Origin: Promethearchaeota archaeon
Lineage (GTDB): Archaea; Asgardarchaeota; Lokiarchaeia; Sigynarchaeales; SOKP01
Assembly (NCBI GenBank): GCA_019058515.1
Contig: JAHPYY010000039.1
Location: 1-44,141, forward strand
Length of the DNA stretch: 44,141 bases
Direction of reading: 5' to 3'
A program made the translations under genes and the position numbers. Under the pieces are notes generated by a model that saw nothing but the letters and a program-made list of their open reading frames with translations, ran no database searches and was not told the DNA's origin. Position 1 is the first letter of the stretch; each line of letters begins with the position of its first letter. Of the stretch, positions 33,819 to 42,267 are shown piece after piece.

Positions 33819-34814
33819 ATGAATTCAAACTTGTATTTAAGAGAAAAAGTTACGCCATTTAACCCAAAAAGCATTAAAACTTTTGAAGATCTTCTGTTAT
33901 CTTTACAAAATTGCGGATTCCAAGCTCGAAATTTAGGACACGCCTTAGATATCCTCTATAATATGGTTTCAGATAGTAATTGCACTACGGTTCTGTCTCT
34001 CAGTGGCGCTATGATCCCTGCGGGAATGGGTGAAATTATTTGCTCTTTAATCGAAAACCATTTGATAGATGTCATAGTTTCCACAGGAGCCAATATTACC
34101 CATGATTTTGTAGACGCAGTCACTAATGGGGGCCATTATTTAGGTAAAGTTAATGTAGACGACGAAAAATTATACGAATTAAAAATTAATAGAATTTACG
34201 ATATCTTTTTACCAGAAGATAACTACGATTTGGCAGAATATTGGCTTTTGGACTTTCTTAAAAAGGAATTCCCGAGTAAGCAAGTTAAACTCCCTCCTTC
34301 TGAATTTTTTCATCGATTAGGTAAAAAAATACAAAAGCGGTGTATACTATCCCTAGCCTCTCGGCATAACATACCGATTTTTGTACCCGCTGTGACCGAC
34401 TCTGAATTTTCTTTGGACTTAATTAAATTCACAGAAACAGAGGGATTTGACATTGAGTTTAAAATAATTAGGGATTTAAAGAGATTTTCAGAAATAATAC
34501 GGAAAAGTGAAGAGAGTGGGACAATTATAATTGGCGGAGGAACCCCAAGAAACTACGCTCAACAAATTTATCCTTATTTAGATAATTTAGAAAGGCTTAG
34601 AGATAAAGGGTTTCATATTGGGTACCAATATTCTATTAGAATTCACACTGCGGTTGAATACGATGGAGGACTTTCAGGGTGTACCATTTCTGAGTCAAAA
34701 TCGTGGGGAAAATACAACATCGATTCAAAACATGTGAGTGTATGGTGTGATGCCACGATTGTTCTACCGTTTTTAATCTCTGCGTTATTTGAAAAGTTAA
34801 AAATAAAAAAGTAA
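33819..34814 (+). CDS. dhs: Deoxyhypusine synthase family protein, paralogue 1
   Basis: DHS transfers an aminobutyl group from a polyamine to a lysine of the translation factor aIF5A, using NAD. The 331-residue product shows NLGHALDIL, SLSGAMIPAGMGEII, the NAD-site STGANITHD, IIIGGGTPRN and the active-site run EYDGGLSGCTISESKSWGKY with catalytic Lys298. An in-frame TTG exists at 33810, but ATG at 33819 fits best. A close paralogue follows 54 nt later. The pair may be two enzymes with different donors (for example agmatine versus spermidine) or two halves of a hetero-oligomer. Confidence 0.93.
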   Translation: MNSNLYLREKVTPFNPKSIKTFEDLLLSLQNCGFQARNLGHALDILYNMVSDSNCTTVLSLSGAMIPAGMGEIICSLIENHLIDVIVSTGANITHDFVDAVTNGGHYLGKVNVDDEKLYELKINRIYDIFLPEDNYDLAEYWLLDFLKKEFPSKQVKLPPSEFFHRLGKKIQKRCILSLASRHNIPIFVPAVTDSEFSLDLIKFTETEGFDIEFKIIRDLKRFSEIIRKSEESGTIIIGGGTPRNYAQQIYPYLDNLERLRDKGFHIGYQYSIRIHTAVEYDGGLSGCTISESKSWGKYNIDSKHVSVWCDATIVLPFLISALFEKLKIKK

Positions 34815-34868
34815 TATCATTATAAATTAAATTAGAAATTAACACTTTGTTCGTAAATTGGAATAGAA

Positions 34869-35864
34869 ATGACGAATTTTAACGGACCAACCAAAGAGGA
34901 TTATTTAAAGAAAAAAGTAAAACCTTACGATGTTTATAAAGTAAATAATGTCGAAGACGCTTTGAATTCACTCAAAAGTTGTGGATTTCAAGGCAGAAAC
35001 TTAGGAATGGCTCTTGATGTTCTACATAAAATGGTTACAAACGAGGAAATATTAACCGTTATGACTCTTGCAGGTGCTATGGTTCCAGCGGGAATGGGTG
35101 AGATAATATGTATATTGATAGAACACAATCTCATCGATGTTTTAGTTACTACTGGAGCAAATATCACGCATGATTTAGTAGATACATTTTCAGATGTGGG
35201 ACACTATTTGGGAAGCGAGATAGTTGATGATAACGACTTGTTTAAACACAGGATCAACAGAATTTTTGACATATTTTTACCCGAAGAAAATTACACTAAA
35301 GCGGAAAACGAGTTACTTACTATAATTAAACAGCTTTTTGAGAAGAAAAATCACTATGCTCCTTCAATTTTTTTGAGGAAATTAGGAGAGAAAATTGAAA
35401 GGCGCTGCATCTTATCACTCGCTGCTAAAAATAATGTACCTATTTTTGTTCCTGCGATTTCAGATTCTGAATTTTCGTTGAATTTAATAAAATACTCCGT
35501 CCGAGAAGGCTACGATTTTCAATTTGATATACTAGGAGACGTGCAAATATTCGCAGATATTATAAGAAACTCTAAAGAATACGGAACCATTATCATTGGG
35601 GGCGGTGTGCCTAGAAATTGGGCTCAACAAATTTTCCCTCTTCTCGATCAGATAGATAATATTCAAACCATGGGATATAATTATTCCGTGAGGATCCATA
35701 CCGCAGTAGAGTACGACGGTGGGCTTTCAGGATGCACAATATCCGAGTCTAAATCGTGGGGTAAATATGCATTAGATTCAAGGTATGTAAGTATCTGGTG
35801 CGACGCAACTATCGCTCTACCAATATTAGTAAGCGGGTTACTGCAAAGACTAAAGCTTATATAA
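34869..35864 (+). CDS. dhs: Deoxyhypusine synthase family protein, paralogue 2
   Basis: The 331-residue product is clearly homologous end to end to its upstream neighbour, with the same motifs: NLGMALDVL, TLAGAMVPAGMGEII, TTGANITHD, IIIGGGVPRN and the active-site segment ending WGKY (Lys299). Both copies therefore keep the lysine that forms the enamine/imine intermediate. They differ most in residues 110-170 and 205-235. The order dhs-dhs-deacetylase on one strand with short gaps suggests a transcriptional unit. Confidence 0.93.
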   Translation: MTNFNGPTKEDYLKKKVKPYDVYKVNNVEDALNSLKSCGFQGRNLGMALDVLHKMVTNEEILTVMTLAGAMVPAGMGEIICILIEHNLIDVLVTTGANITHDLVDTFSDVGHYLGSEIVDDNDLFKHRINRIFDIFLPEENYTKAENELLTIIKQLFEKKNHYAPSIFLRKLGEKIERRCILSLAAKNNVPIFVPAISDSEFSLNLIKYSVREGYDFQFDILGDVQIFADIIRNSKEYGTIIIGGGVPRNWAQQIFPLLDQIDNIQTMGYNYSVRIHTAVEYDGGLSGCTISESKSWGKYALDSRYVSIWCDATIALPILVSGLLQRLKLI

Positions 35865-35879
35865 TCTTTTAAAAAGATT
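35863..35879 (+). terminator. Short palindrome at the end of dhs paralogue 2
   Basis: AATCTTTT and AAAAGATT are perfect 8-nt arms around one A, overlapping the stop codon. Its place between two genes allows a weak terminator, a processing site or an operator for the deacetylase gene. Confidence 0.3.
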
Positions 35880-35906
35880 TAAAGTAAACACCAGTAATAA
35901 TATATT

Positions 35907-37115
35907 ATGGTACTGAAAAAAGTAGCGTTAACTTCTATTGAGGCTTTTAAGAAATATACCTATAATTTTGGTCCTACTCACCCTTTACGTCCTCTTAGAC
36001 TATTTCTTACCTATAGTTTGTTCGAGCAACTCGGGTTGCTTGATAGCAAGGTCCTTAGCATAATTCCGACGCGATTTTGTACAGAAGAAGAATTACAACG
36101 AACTCATTCGTCCGATTATATTGATGTTGTAAAAAAACTTAGCGCAAATCCCAACGATCGTACCATAAATCCCACACGATACGGATTAGGTCCGGGAGAT
36201 AACCCTATTTTTGAAGGAATGTACGAAGCTTCCTCGTTGGTGTGCGGTGCAAGTTGTTCGGCGGCGGCAGCCTTATGGAAAGACGAAGACATAAAGATCG
36301 CGTTTAATCCATCTGGAGGGTTGCATCACGCATTGAAAGACAAAGCTTCAGGATTTTGTATTTTCAACGATATTGCCGTTGCGATCCATTACCTTAAAAG
36401 CTTGAAAAATGATATCAGAATCGCGTATGTAGACATCGATTGCCATCACGGCGATGGTGTTCAATGGTTGTTTTACGACGACCCCAATGTATTAACCGTA
36501 TCCTTCCACCAAGACGGAAGGTTTTTGTTCCCTGGAACGGGTAGCGTAAGAGAAATAGGTGAGGGATTAGGAGAAGGATTTTCGATAAATTTTCCCTTGA
36601 ATCCAGGAACTAATAACAAGATGTTTTTGAAACTATTTCGAGCTACAGTCCCAAAGATCCTTGAACTATATAAGCCCGACTTATTATTCACTCAATTAGG
36701 CGTAGATACTCATTACAACGACCCTCTTACGCAGATGGGCGCTTCAATTTCATTATATAGAGATTTAGCTCAGACGATGAAAACTAGCGCTAAAGAATTT
36801 TGCAATAACAAATGGTTGGCAGTAGGTGGTGGTGGATACCTAATGTCAGTAGTTCCCCGCGCTTGGAGCATCTTTTTAGCGAATATGCTTGACGAAGAAT
36901 TGGAAAACAAGTTACCCGACGATTGGATACAAGAAGTAAAAGAAGAAGTACCATACGAGGATACTCCGTACCTTTTATGGGATAGAGACGATAGACCTGA
37001 GGTACAATTGCTCTCTCACCCCGAATTAGCCAAAAAGATGATAGAATACAACAAATCTCTAATTAAACACAACGAAGAGGTGTATCTACCTCTTTTAGAG
37101 AAAAAACTTAATTAA
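35907..37115 (+). CDS. HDAC/AcuC/acetylpolyamine amidohydrolase-family deacetylase
   Basis: This 402-residue zinc deacetylase has the arginase/deacetylase fold with an intact active site. SGGLHHA carries the paired histidines (His140, His141) and VDIDCHHGDGVQ carries the zinc Asp178 and His180. SFHQDGRFLFPGTG follows, LGVDTHYNDPL supplies the third zinc ligand Asp267, and VGGGGY has the catalytic tyrosine (311). The family includes histone deacetylases, AcuC and acetylpolyamine amidohydrolases. Its place after two DHS and two PdaD genes favours a polyamine or acetylated-hypusine substrate, by inference only. Confidence 0.88.
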   Translation: MVLKKVALTSIEAFKKYTYNFGPTHPLRPLRLFLTYSLFEQLGLLDSKVLSIIPTRFCTEEELQRTHSSDYIDVVKKLSANPNDRTINPTRYGLGPGDNPIFEGMYEASSLVCGASCSAAAALWKDEDIKIAFNPSGGLHHALKDKASGFCIFNDIAVAIHYLKSLKNDIRIAYVDIDCHHGDGVQWLFYDDPNVLTVSFHQDGRFLFPGTGSVREIGEGLGEGFSINFPLNPGTNNKMFLKLFRATVPKILELYKPDLLFTQLGVDTHYNDPLTQMGASISLYRDLAQTMKTSAKEFCNNKWLAVGGGGYLMSVVPRAWSIFLANMLDEELENKLPDDWIQEVKEEVPYEDTPYLLWDRDDRPEVQLLSHPELAKKMIEYNKSLIKHNEEVYLPLLEKKLN

Positions 37116-37125
37116 AAAAAAAATT

Positions 37126-37794
37126 TCAAGCTTTAATTTCACTCTTTTCTAAAATCCAACTATCAACCAGCAACTTTTGAGTCTCAGTTTCCTGGGAGGT
37201 GTAATTAGATTTTATCCCCGATTTAGGAATCCACATCTCTTTACCTGTAATCAATTGAACAAGAATCGCCTTTTCAGTCTCGTTTTTGATAATAGCTTCA
37301 ATTTCCGTAGCGTTATTCGAGTTTTGCCTTGTTTCACTTGGTGTTTCTCTAGACTCCATACCTTTAACTTTAAACGCACTGCCTTTATTAATCGCAGTGG
37401 CAAACTCGATTTTCTCGTCTAAAATGTGGTTTATTAGCCTGCGAAAGATTTCTATTTGAGAAAAGGTAAAATACTTTGCATACCCACCGATTCTAATCCA
37501 GAGCTTCTGATTGCTCGTATCTTCCCAATTCACGCTAATTTGAGTTTGCTGGTCTTTAAACGAGTGAAACCCGCTCCACTTGGGAATATTCTTATTAAGC
37601 ACCTCTAAAATCATTACCATTTCTTCGAGAGAAAGCTTTATCGTTTTGCCCTCTCCTTTCGAGGGTTTTTCCCAGCTACCATCTGACTTTTTTTTTAAGC
37701 ATTTTATAAAGAGGTAGGGGTCGTACTTGGAAGAACTCTGGATCAACATTGAATTGGTTTGGCCAAAAAAACTGTAATTGTGAGTGGCACCCAT
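37126..37794 (-). CDS. Predicted PC4-like single-strand nucleic-acid-binding protein
   Basis: The 222-residue product has a globular N-terminal part (residues 20-120) and a smaller C-terminal part (160-220). The first contains TIKLSLEEMVMILEVLNKNIPKW, then WIRIGGYAKYFTFSQIEIF, a layout like archaeal PC4/whirly-type ssDNA-binding domains. The second reads EIEAIIKNETEKAILVQLITG, then EMWIPKSGI and WILEKS, a small beta-rich element seen in archaeal proteins of this type. No catalytic motif is visible. The stop lies 10 nt from the end of the convergent deacetylase gene. Confidence 0.6.
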   Translation of the reverse strand: MGATHNYSFFGQTNSMLIQSSSKYDPYLFIKCLKKKSDGSWEKPSKGEGKTIKLSLEEMVMILEVLNKNIPKWSGFHSFKDQQTQISVNWEDTSNQKLWIRIGGYAKYFTFSQIEIFRRLINHILDEKIEFATAINKGSAFKVKGMESRETPSETRQNSNNATEIEAIIKNETEKAILVQLITGKEMWIPKSGIKSNYTSQETETQKLLVDSWILEKSEIKA

Positions 37795-37972
37795 ACTAAA
37801 TTATATTTTTTCAGATTATTTAAGGAAAAACAGGTTATTGATTTTTTGAATTGAAAGAGTGAAAAAGAAAATAAGAAAAATTAAAGCCAAAGTTTTAAAT
37901 AACTCGCTTAAAACTGTTTAAATAACTAATTTTCTCTAACCATTAATAATACGCACCCATATCATTCTGTAT

Positions 37973-39073
37973 TTATCCAACTCCCATTTTTTTTTTTAAG
38001 AAATAGACTACTATAGGTATAACCATCACAATGCCTAAGACACCTATTACTAATCCTGCAATTGCTAATAAGTCTAAAACGGAATAACTGGATGAAGAGT
38101 AAAAACCTTCGTCTAGACTCTCAGAATTCACTAAAAGAGGTCTCTCTGTGGCTGTAATACCGAAAAAACTATCTTCTTCCTCGAAAGAATCTTCTTGGCT
38201 TAACGCATCCAAAAGATTTACCTTTATTTGTTTGCTATAGCTCTCCTCGTAATTTAAATAGAGATCTAGATTCACGGGATCAAAAATGTTACTATACAAA
38301 GTCCTGTAATACCCCTCTTGGTGAACCGCGTACAGAACATCTGCACACGCTTGAACTGTAAGCTCTTCCTCGCTTGCGATTTCGCTTAGCATTTGCACAG
38401 CGGTATCGTATCGTTTGCAAGGATAATCGTGTGCGTTGCTTGGGTCGTATAGGTTGAAATTTGTTGATACAAGATAGCTGGAATTCTTCCTGGTAAAAGC
38501 CCATTTCGCATTTGTTGGATTGGCGCTTATTATCACCGCATCGCCAGACGCGTCTCCGTAGTGAATTTGTCCGCCGAGGTTGATATCCCATTTATGATTT
38601 TTAAACCATTCGATAACCTCCTTTACATTTTTGCAATCCCATAACGACGCACATAGAATATAATCGCTATAAATTGATGGTCCGCTTGGATTTTCGTTTA
38701 TGGGTAGCGTAGGCAATCCGTTAAAATCGTACATGAGACCGTGTTCATTCATGCCTCCCTGAGGATAGATTCCTCCTTCTTCAGTGTTAATAAACCCTAC
38801 GAACGCTGATCCATAAATCGTTTTTTCTCCTCCTCCCTCTACGGTAATATTTTGCGAAGGTATAAACCACAGATACGGATCTCTTAGAAGATAATCCTCG
38901 TTATTTCCGAAGAACACCGTATCACCGATCGCAACCGTGAAAATTGTACAAGATGGACTAACTTCAGAAATATTCAAATTAAATATCAATTCACAGCAAA
39001 CATTTGGAACAATAAAGCTTGAAACTACAAAATGAAGAAGGAAACTTATTTTATAACGCCGTTTAATATTCAT
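37973..39073 (-). CDS. Secreted Ntn-hydrolase (choloylglycine hydrolase/acyltransferase type), membrane-anchored
   Basis: The 366-residue product has an N-terminal signal peptide (residues 8-28) and a nucleophile cysteine at position 42 in SPSCTIFTVAIGDTVFFGNNEDY. That is the C-T-x-F start and N-x-D turn of Ntn amide hydrolases, which self-process to expose this cysteine. The middle part (GGMNEHGLMYDFNGLP, GDASGDAVIISANP, YLVSTNFNL) fits the linear-amide C-N hydrolase domain. A C-terminal hydrophobic helix (LDLLAIAGLVIGVLGIVMVIPIVVYFL) plus basic tail anchors it outside the cell. Acylated amine or peptide substrates are possible. Confidence 0.8.
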   Translation of the reverse strand: MNIKRRYKISFLLHFVVSSFIVPNVCCELIFNLNISEVSPSCTIFTVAIGDTVFFGNNEDYLLRDPYLWFIPSQNITVEGGGEKTIYGSAFVGFINTEEGGIYPQGGMNEHGLMYDFNGLPTLPINENPSGPSIYSDYILCASLWDCKNVKEVIEWFKNHKWDINLGGQIHYGDASGDAVIISANPTNAKWAFTRKNSSYLVSTNFNLYDPSNAHDYPCKRYDTAVQMLSEIASEEELTVQACADVLYAVHQEGYYRTLYSNIFDPVNLDLYLNYEESYSKQIKVNLLDALSQEDSFEEEDSFFGITATERPLLVNSESLDEGFYSSSSYSVLDLLAIAGLVIGVLGIVMVIPIVVYFLKKKMGVG

Positions 39074-39616
39074 ATGAAAAGTTTATTAGTAAGAATATTT
39101 AACTTTTCTTTCTTATTAAAAATCGATTAAATTTGTTCAGTATTTCCTCCAAAAAAAAAAACATTAAAAAAAAAGATTGTTGAAATCCCTTATATGAAAA
39201 AGCACTTCTTCAAATTATCGATTAAGAAGAGGAATGATTCCAAAAATTAATTGAAGATTACAAGTTACACTGTATTTGATTAAGTTAACAATGATAATGA
39301 ATTTCCCTTTTCTCACGGGAAAAAGTAGTTTTAAATAGTTAATTTTCTTTATATAGTAGTAACAGTAAAAATTGGAAACCAACAAAAAAATATATTCTTA
39401 TACCTATGTCGATTTAAATGTCGGCAAATACCTCAACCCTTAACCCTGTTATTAGATAAATAAAATATTGTCGTCTCCTCTTTTATTATTGTATGTACTG
39501 GTTTCTAATTTTTACTTCTCTTTCTATACCACTGTAAATCTTCACTCGTCTAATTTGGGAAACAATTTCTCGATTTATTAGATATAATTTTGTTTAAATT
39601 AATGAAAACGATAGGT
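39074..39616. other. 543-nt gap without a recognised gene
   Basis: No ORF above about 20 codons, tRNA or rRNA is visible. A hairpin-capable TTTCCC-TTTTCTCAC-GGGAAA lies near 39303-39325, and AT-rich boxes (TTTTAAATAG near 39330, TTTATATAG near 39349) could be promoters. Nothing else is evident. Confidence 0.4.
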
Positions 39617-39799
39617 TTATTCCGATTTATCCTTCTCGAATTCTTTTTTTAGGTAATTAATGAGTCCATCTGCCCATCGTTCAGTAGGACATATCCGAAG
39701 CTGGTATTTATCTGAAGTATCGTCGTCACCGTGGTTTCCACAATCGCAATCTTCGCCAGCTTGAGGATTTGTTGCGTTATTAGGGGTTTTATCATCCAT
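39617..39799 (-). CDS. 60-residue hypothetical protein with DCDCGNHG motif
   Basis: The product is acidic and small. Residues 17-27 (DCDCGNHGDDD) have two cysteines and a histidine in a potential metal-binding cluster. ICPTERWADGLINYLKKEFEKD follows with a third cysteine. No signal peptide. Codon use and length look genuine, but I do not recognise the family. Confidence 0.5.
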   Translation of the reverse strand: MDDKTPNNATNPQAGEDCDCGNHGDDDTSDKYQLRICPTERWADGLINYLKKEFEKDKSE

Positions 39800-39945
39800 A
39801 GTTGTATATATTCTTTTCCTTCTTTAAATTTTTCTGAAGTAAAAAAGATTTAAATAAGAAAAATCTCTATGAATATAAAGACATAAAATAGATTTGTACG
39901 ATATCAACAAAGAATTATAATATTGCGGTACTCTGAGGGGATTCC

Positions 39946-40242
39946 ATTTCAAAAAAGATAAAGCAAATAATTAGAACGCGAAAAGATAGACGGTATGCCA
40001 CTCAACCACTTCCTGAGGAAGCTTCTTATATCCCAATTTGCCAAAATTGCGGAAGTGAGGTGTCTCATCTAGACAAAATATGCCCTAATTGTGGAGTGGA
40101 GCTTCAGGGGGAAAAGATAAAAAAGTTCAAAGGAGATCCTGTAATTATCAAAGTACCGAACTTCTGTCATATTTGCGGAAAAAAGCTGAAAGGATTGGAA
40201 AAATTTTGTAGCAATTGCGGTTCTCTTATAAATTCGGACTAA
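39946..40242 (+). CDS. Double zinc-ribbon protein, probably with an ATT start
   Basis: From the ATT at 39946 the frame gives 98 residues. A basic start (SKKIKQIIRTRKDRR) leads to zinc ribbon 1 (ICQNCGSEV then ICPNCGVEL) and ribbon 2 (FCHICGKKL then FCSNCGSLI). Starting at the GTG (40060) would remove the first cysteine pair and break ribbon 1. The frame runs to the stop at 39934 without any ATG, GTG or TTG upstream of 40060. A GAGGGGATT purine stretch lies just before the ATT. Zinc-ribbon pairs of this kind serve in protein-protein contacts. A sequence error or pseudogene is the alternative. Confidence 0.55.
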   Translation: MSKKIKQIIRTRKDRRYATQPLPEEASYIPICQNCGSEVSHLDKICPNCGVELQGEKIKKFKGDPVIIKVPNFCHICGKKLKGLEKFCSNCGSLINSD

Positions 40243-40388
40243 ATATATAGTAATTATGTATTTTTACTTAATCATTCTATATATTTGCTTAAACTCAATC
40301 ACATCGAAATATATTAAATGAAAGTTGCAATGTACAGTTTATAATCAACCTCAACAATTCATGGTATATTGCGAAGTAGGTGAGATGA

Positions 40389-40892
40389 ATAATCGAGGTA
40401 TATACTAAAGGTAAGAAAAAAGATAAAATTGAAGGGCATCTTGATGGGAACAAGGTACTGACAAAGAAGAAGAAATTGTGGGGATATGTAGAAGGTGACA
40501 TCGCTAAAGATAAGAAAGGATATCCGCTGTTGGTGCTAAAAGACGACGGTAAAATAACGCTAAATGAAGACTGGGACTACGAAGAACAAGGCTACTTGAA
40601 AGATGGCAAAATATTTTATGTTAACAACGACAAACTGATCTTTTCGCTTCAAAAGGAGCAAAACACGATAACTAACCATTTAAACGGGGAGGTTAACTAT
40701 CTAAGAGGGGAGGGTGCCGAACCTTTAGAAAATTTAGGATTTTTCGCGATTACCGCAATTTTTTTTGAATTATTTGCAGGGGGTTTCGGTGATGAAGGGG
40801 ATGAAGGCGAGGATATTGAAGAGGCGTTGGAGGAAATAGTTGAAGGCGTTATGGATTTTTTTTTCACGACGAGGATTGATTCTAGCGAATGA
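40389..40892 (+). CDS. Hypothetical protein with G-x-L-D/K-G repeats, start uncertain
   Basis: The frame from 40389 (ATA) to TGA gives 167 residues. The first recognised start is TTG at 40476 (138 residues), but the part upstream of it (IEGHLDGNKVLTKKKK) repeats the pattern of the following GYVEGDIAKDKKGYPLLVL and GYLKDGKIFYVNNDK segments. That suggests it is coding. AGGTGAG (40378-40384) fits a Shine-Dalgarno for a start at about 40389. Residues after 120 have a hydrophobic segment (LENLGFFAITAIFFELFAG) and an acidic tail. No function is assigned. It converges with the next gene, overlapping by 11 nt. Confidence 0.5.
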   Translation: MIEVYTKGKKKDKIEGHLDGNKVLTKKKKLWGYVEGDIAKDKKGYPLLVLKDDGKITLNEDWDYEEQGYLKDGKIFYVNNDKLIFSLQKEQNTITNHLNGEVNYLRGEGAEPLENLGFFAITAIFFELFAGGFGDEGDEGEDIEEALEEIVEGVMDFFFTTRIDSSE

Positions 40893-41322
40893 ACCATGGA
40901 AAAGGATACCATATTACTACATATATCGACCCTATACTTAAAATTGAAATAATAACTCCAAAAATTGAAAGGATATTGGATTTATCTCTTGCTAAACCCC
41001 TTCCTCCTCCGATTAGACTTATAGTTGGTAATATTAACTCCCCAAGAATTAAAACAGACCAATCGATTTGAATTCCTAATAATACTTTCAGTATATGAAC
41101 AATTCCGATAATAAAAAGTCCTACGAGCCCAATTAGTATAGATGCAATTCCAAAATAATTATCTTCTCTCTTCCGTGGTAAATTTGAACGTTGAGCTGAA
41201 GGCGGATTTGCTTGGACTTCCTCTAGATTAATAAGGTAATACCCACAATTAGGGCAAATTCTCTGCGAAGGTTCGAAATACTTATCGCAGTCTACGCAAT
41301 GTCTACTCAAAATTTTCGCCAT
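40882..41322 (-). CDS. Zinc-ribbon membrane protein
   Basis: From the internal ATG (MAKILSRHC) the product has 146 residues. An N-terminal zinc ribbon (HCVDCDKYFEPSQRICPNCG) is followed by a linker with prolines and arginines, then about three hydrophobic helices: FGIASILIGLVGLFIIGIVH, SVLILGELILPTISLI and SILSIGSIYVVIW. The in-frame start at 41346 would add eight residues. Such zinc-ribbon plus helix-hairpin proteins are common in archaea and lack known function. The 3' end overlaps the convergent gene by 11 nt. Confidence 0.6.
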   Translation of the reverse strand: MAKILSRHCVDCDKYFEPSQRICPNCGYYLINLEEVQANPPSAQRSNLPRKREDNYFGIASILIGLVGLFIIGIVHILKVLLGIQIDWSVLILGELILPTISLIGGGRGLARDKSNILSIFGVIISILSIGSIYVVIWYPFPWFIR

Positions 41323-41548
41323 TAAATTCTGTTGTGAAGAGATCAATGATTTAATAACGACTTAGGCATTTAAGTATTGCGGAAATAAGTAACAACCCCT
41401 CTCAGAAGATATGATTTAGTGAAGATTAAGGATTATTATTTTGAAAGAAAAGTGATCGATGTTAATTATCTCTAAAAAACTTTAATAAAAACAAGCCCAT
41501 TAATAATTAAGAATATCAAAATTTTTATAGCAAAAAATAGGATCAAAA

Positions 41549-41998
41549 ATGGTGCAAATCAAGTTATTAAATGGAACGGAATTAGATTTCGATCCTAACG
41601 ACCCTACTAATTTATTAGAGACGATAATCAAGGAGATTTTGATACCCAAGTATCAAGACACGGATGATTTTAACTTATCGATTAATATTATAATCGAAGA
41701 AATGAACAGACTCATCACCGAGTACGACTTGGAGCCGAAATTAAAATTAAACTTGCTAAATCAAGTAGAGGAGCATTTAGATAAAGACATCGAAGAGCTT
41801 TCGGGAGTCGCTAAGATTGAGATTCTATTCTTTGGGATGGACGATTACGTTGAGGATATCAAGGAATTAATCGTAGCTGGTCTCGATAAACAAGAGTTGC
41901 GCGATAGAATGGCTAAGTTAATAATGCCATTGACACTCTTTGAATTAGGAGAATTATTTATCTTTCTTGGCAAACGAGCGTTTTTAAAACCAGTATAA
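41549..41998 (+). CDS. Hypothetical acidic helical protein
   Basis: The 149-residue product begins MVQIKLLNGTELDFDPNDPTNLLE and is mostly charged helix. The end FELGELFIFLGKRAFL is hydrophobic but short. No signal peptide, no cysteines and no recognised motif. It is preceded by an AT-rich promoter region and stands alone. Codon use is like that of its neighbours. Confidence 0.5.
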   Translation: MVQIKLLNGTELDFDPNDPTNLLETIIKEILIPKYQDTDDFNLSINIIIEEMNRLITEYDLEPKLKLNLLNQVEEHLDKDIEELSGVAKIEILFFGMDDYVEDIKELIVAGLDKQELRDRMAKLIMPLTLFELGELFIFLGKRAFLKPV

Positions 41999-42070
41999 CA
42001 TCTTTTATTTTTATATTTCCATTTCTATTTGTAAATCTAACATTAAATCAAAAAAGAAGAAGATAAAATT

Positions 42071-42235
42071 TTAATTTAAAGTAGTAATAGCTCGAGACTG
42101 CAAAAGGAAAATTTTTCCCTTTTGAAATGCCCATTCAATGTCTTGAGAAGAATTAAAGAGTTTTTCAATTTTTAGTCCTAAATGTCCTGTGGATCCACCA
42201 TAAGTGGATTTTCGACTGTAGGGATTATCCCTCAC
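42071..42235 (-). pseudogene. Remnant of pyruvate phosphate dikinase / PEP synthase ATP-binding domain
   Basis: The minus-strand frame encodes 54 residues ending in TAA. It reads VRDNPYSRKSTYGGS, then TGHLGLKIEKLFNSSQDIEWA and FQKGKIFLLQSRAITTLN. The last two parts match the closing strand of the PPDK_N domain, where L-x-x-x-I-E-x-x-x-x-x-x-Q-D-I-E-W is followed by the L-Q-S-R-P-I-T motif. The rest of the domain (over 250 residues) and the catalytic domains are absent, and the frame has no start. It lies against the truncated start of the next gene. Confidence 0.7.
42099..42125. repeat. Short palindromic segment within the PPDK remnant
   Basis: CAAAAGGAAAA and TTTTCCCTTTTG are near-perfect inverted arms, part of the FQKGKIFLL coding stretch. 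It is probably a coincidence of codons rather than a terminator. Confidence 0.2.
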
Positions 42236-42267
42236 CAAAAAAAAAGGGAATTTGTTTTTGTATTTTT

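Noticed and set aside
38292..38591. 99-codon minus-strand frame inside the Ntn hydrolase gene
   Set aside because: It is another frame of the same strand with Arg/Ser-rich composition; the hydrolase frame has signal peptide, active site and anchor.
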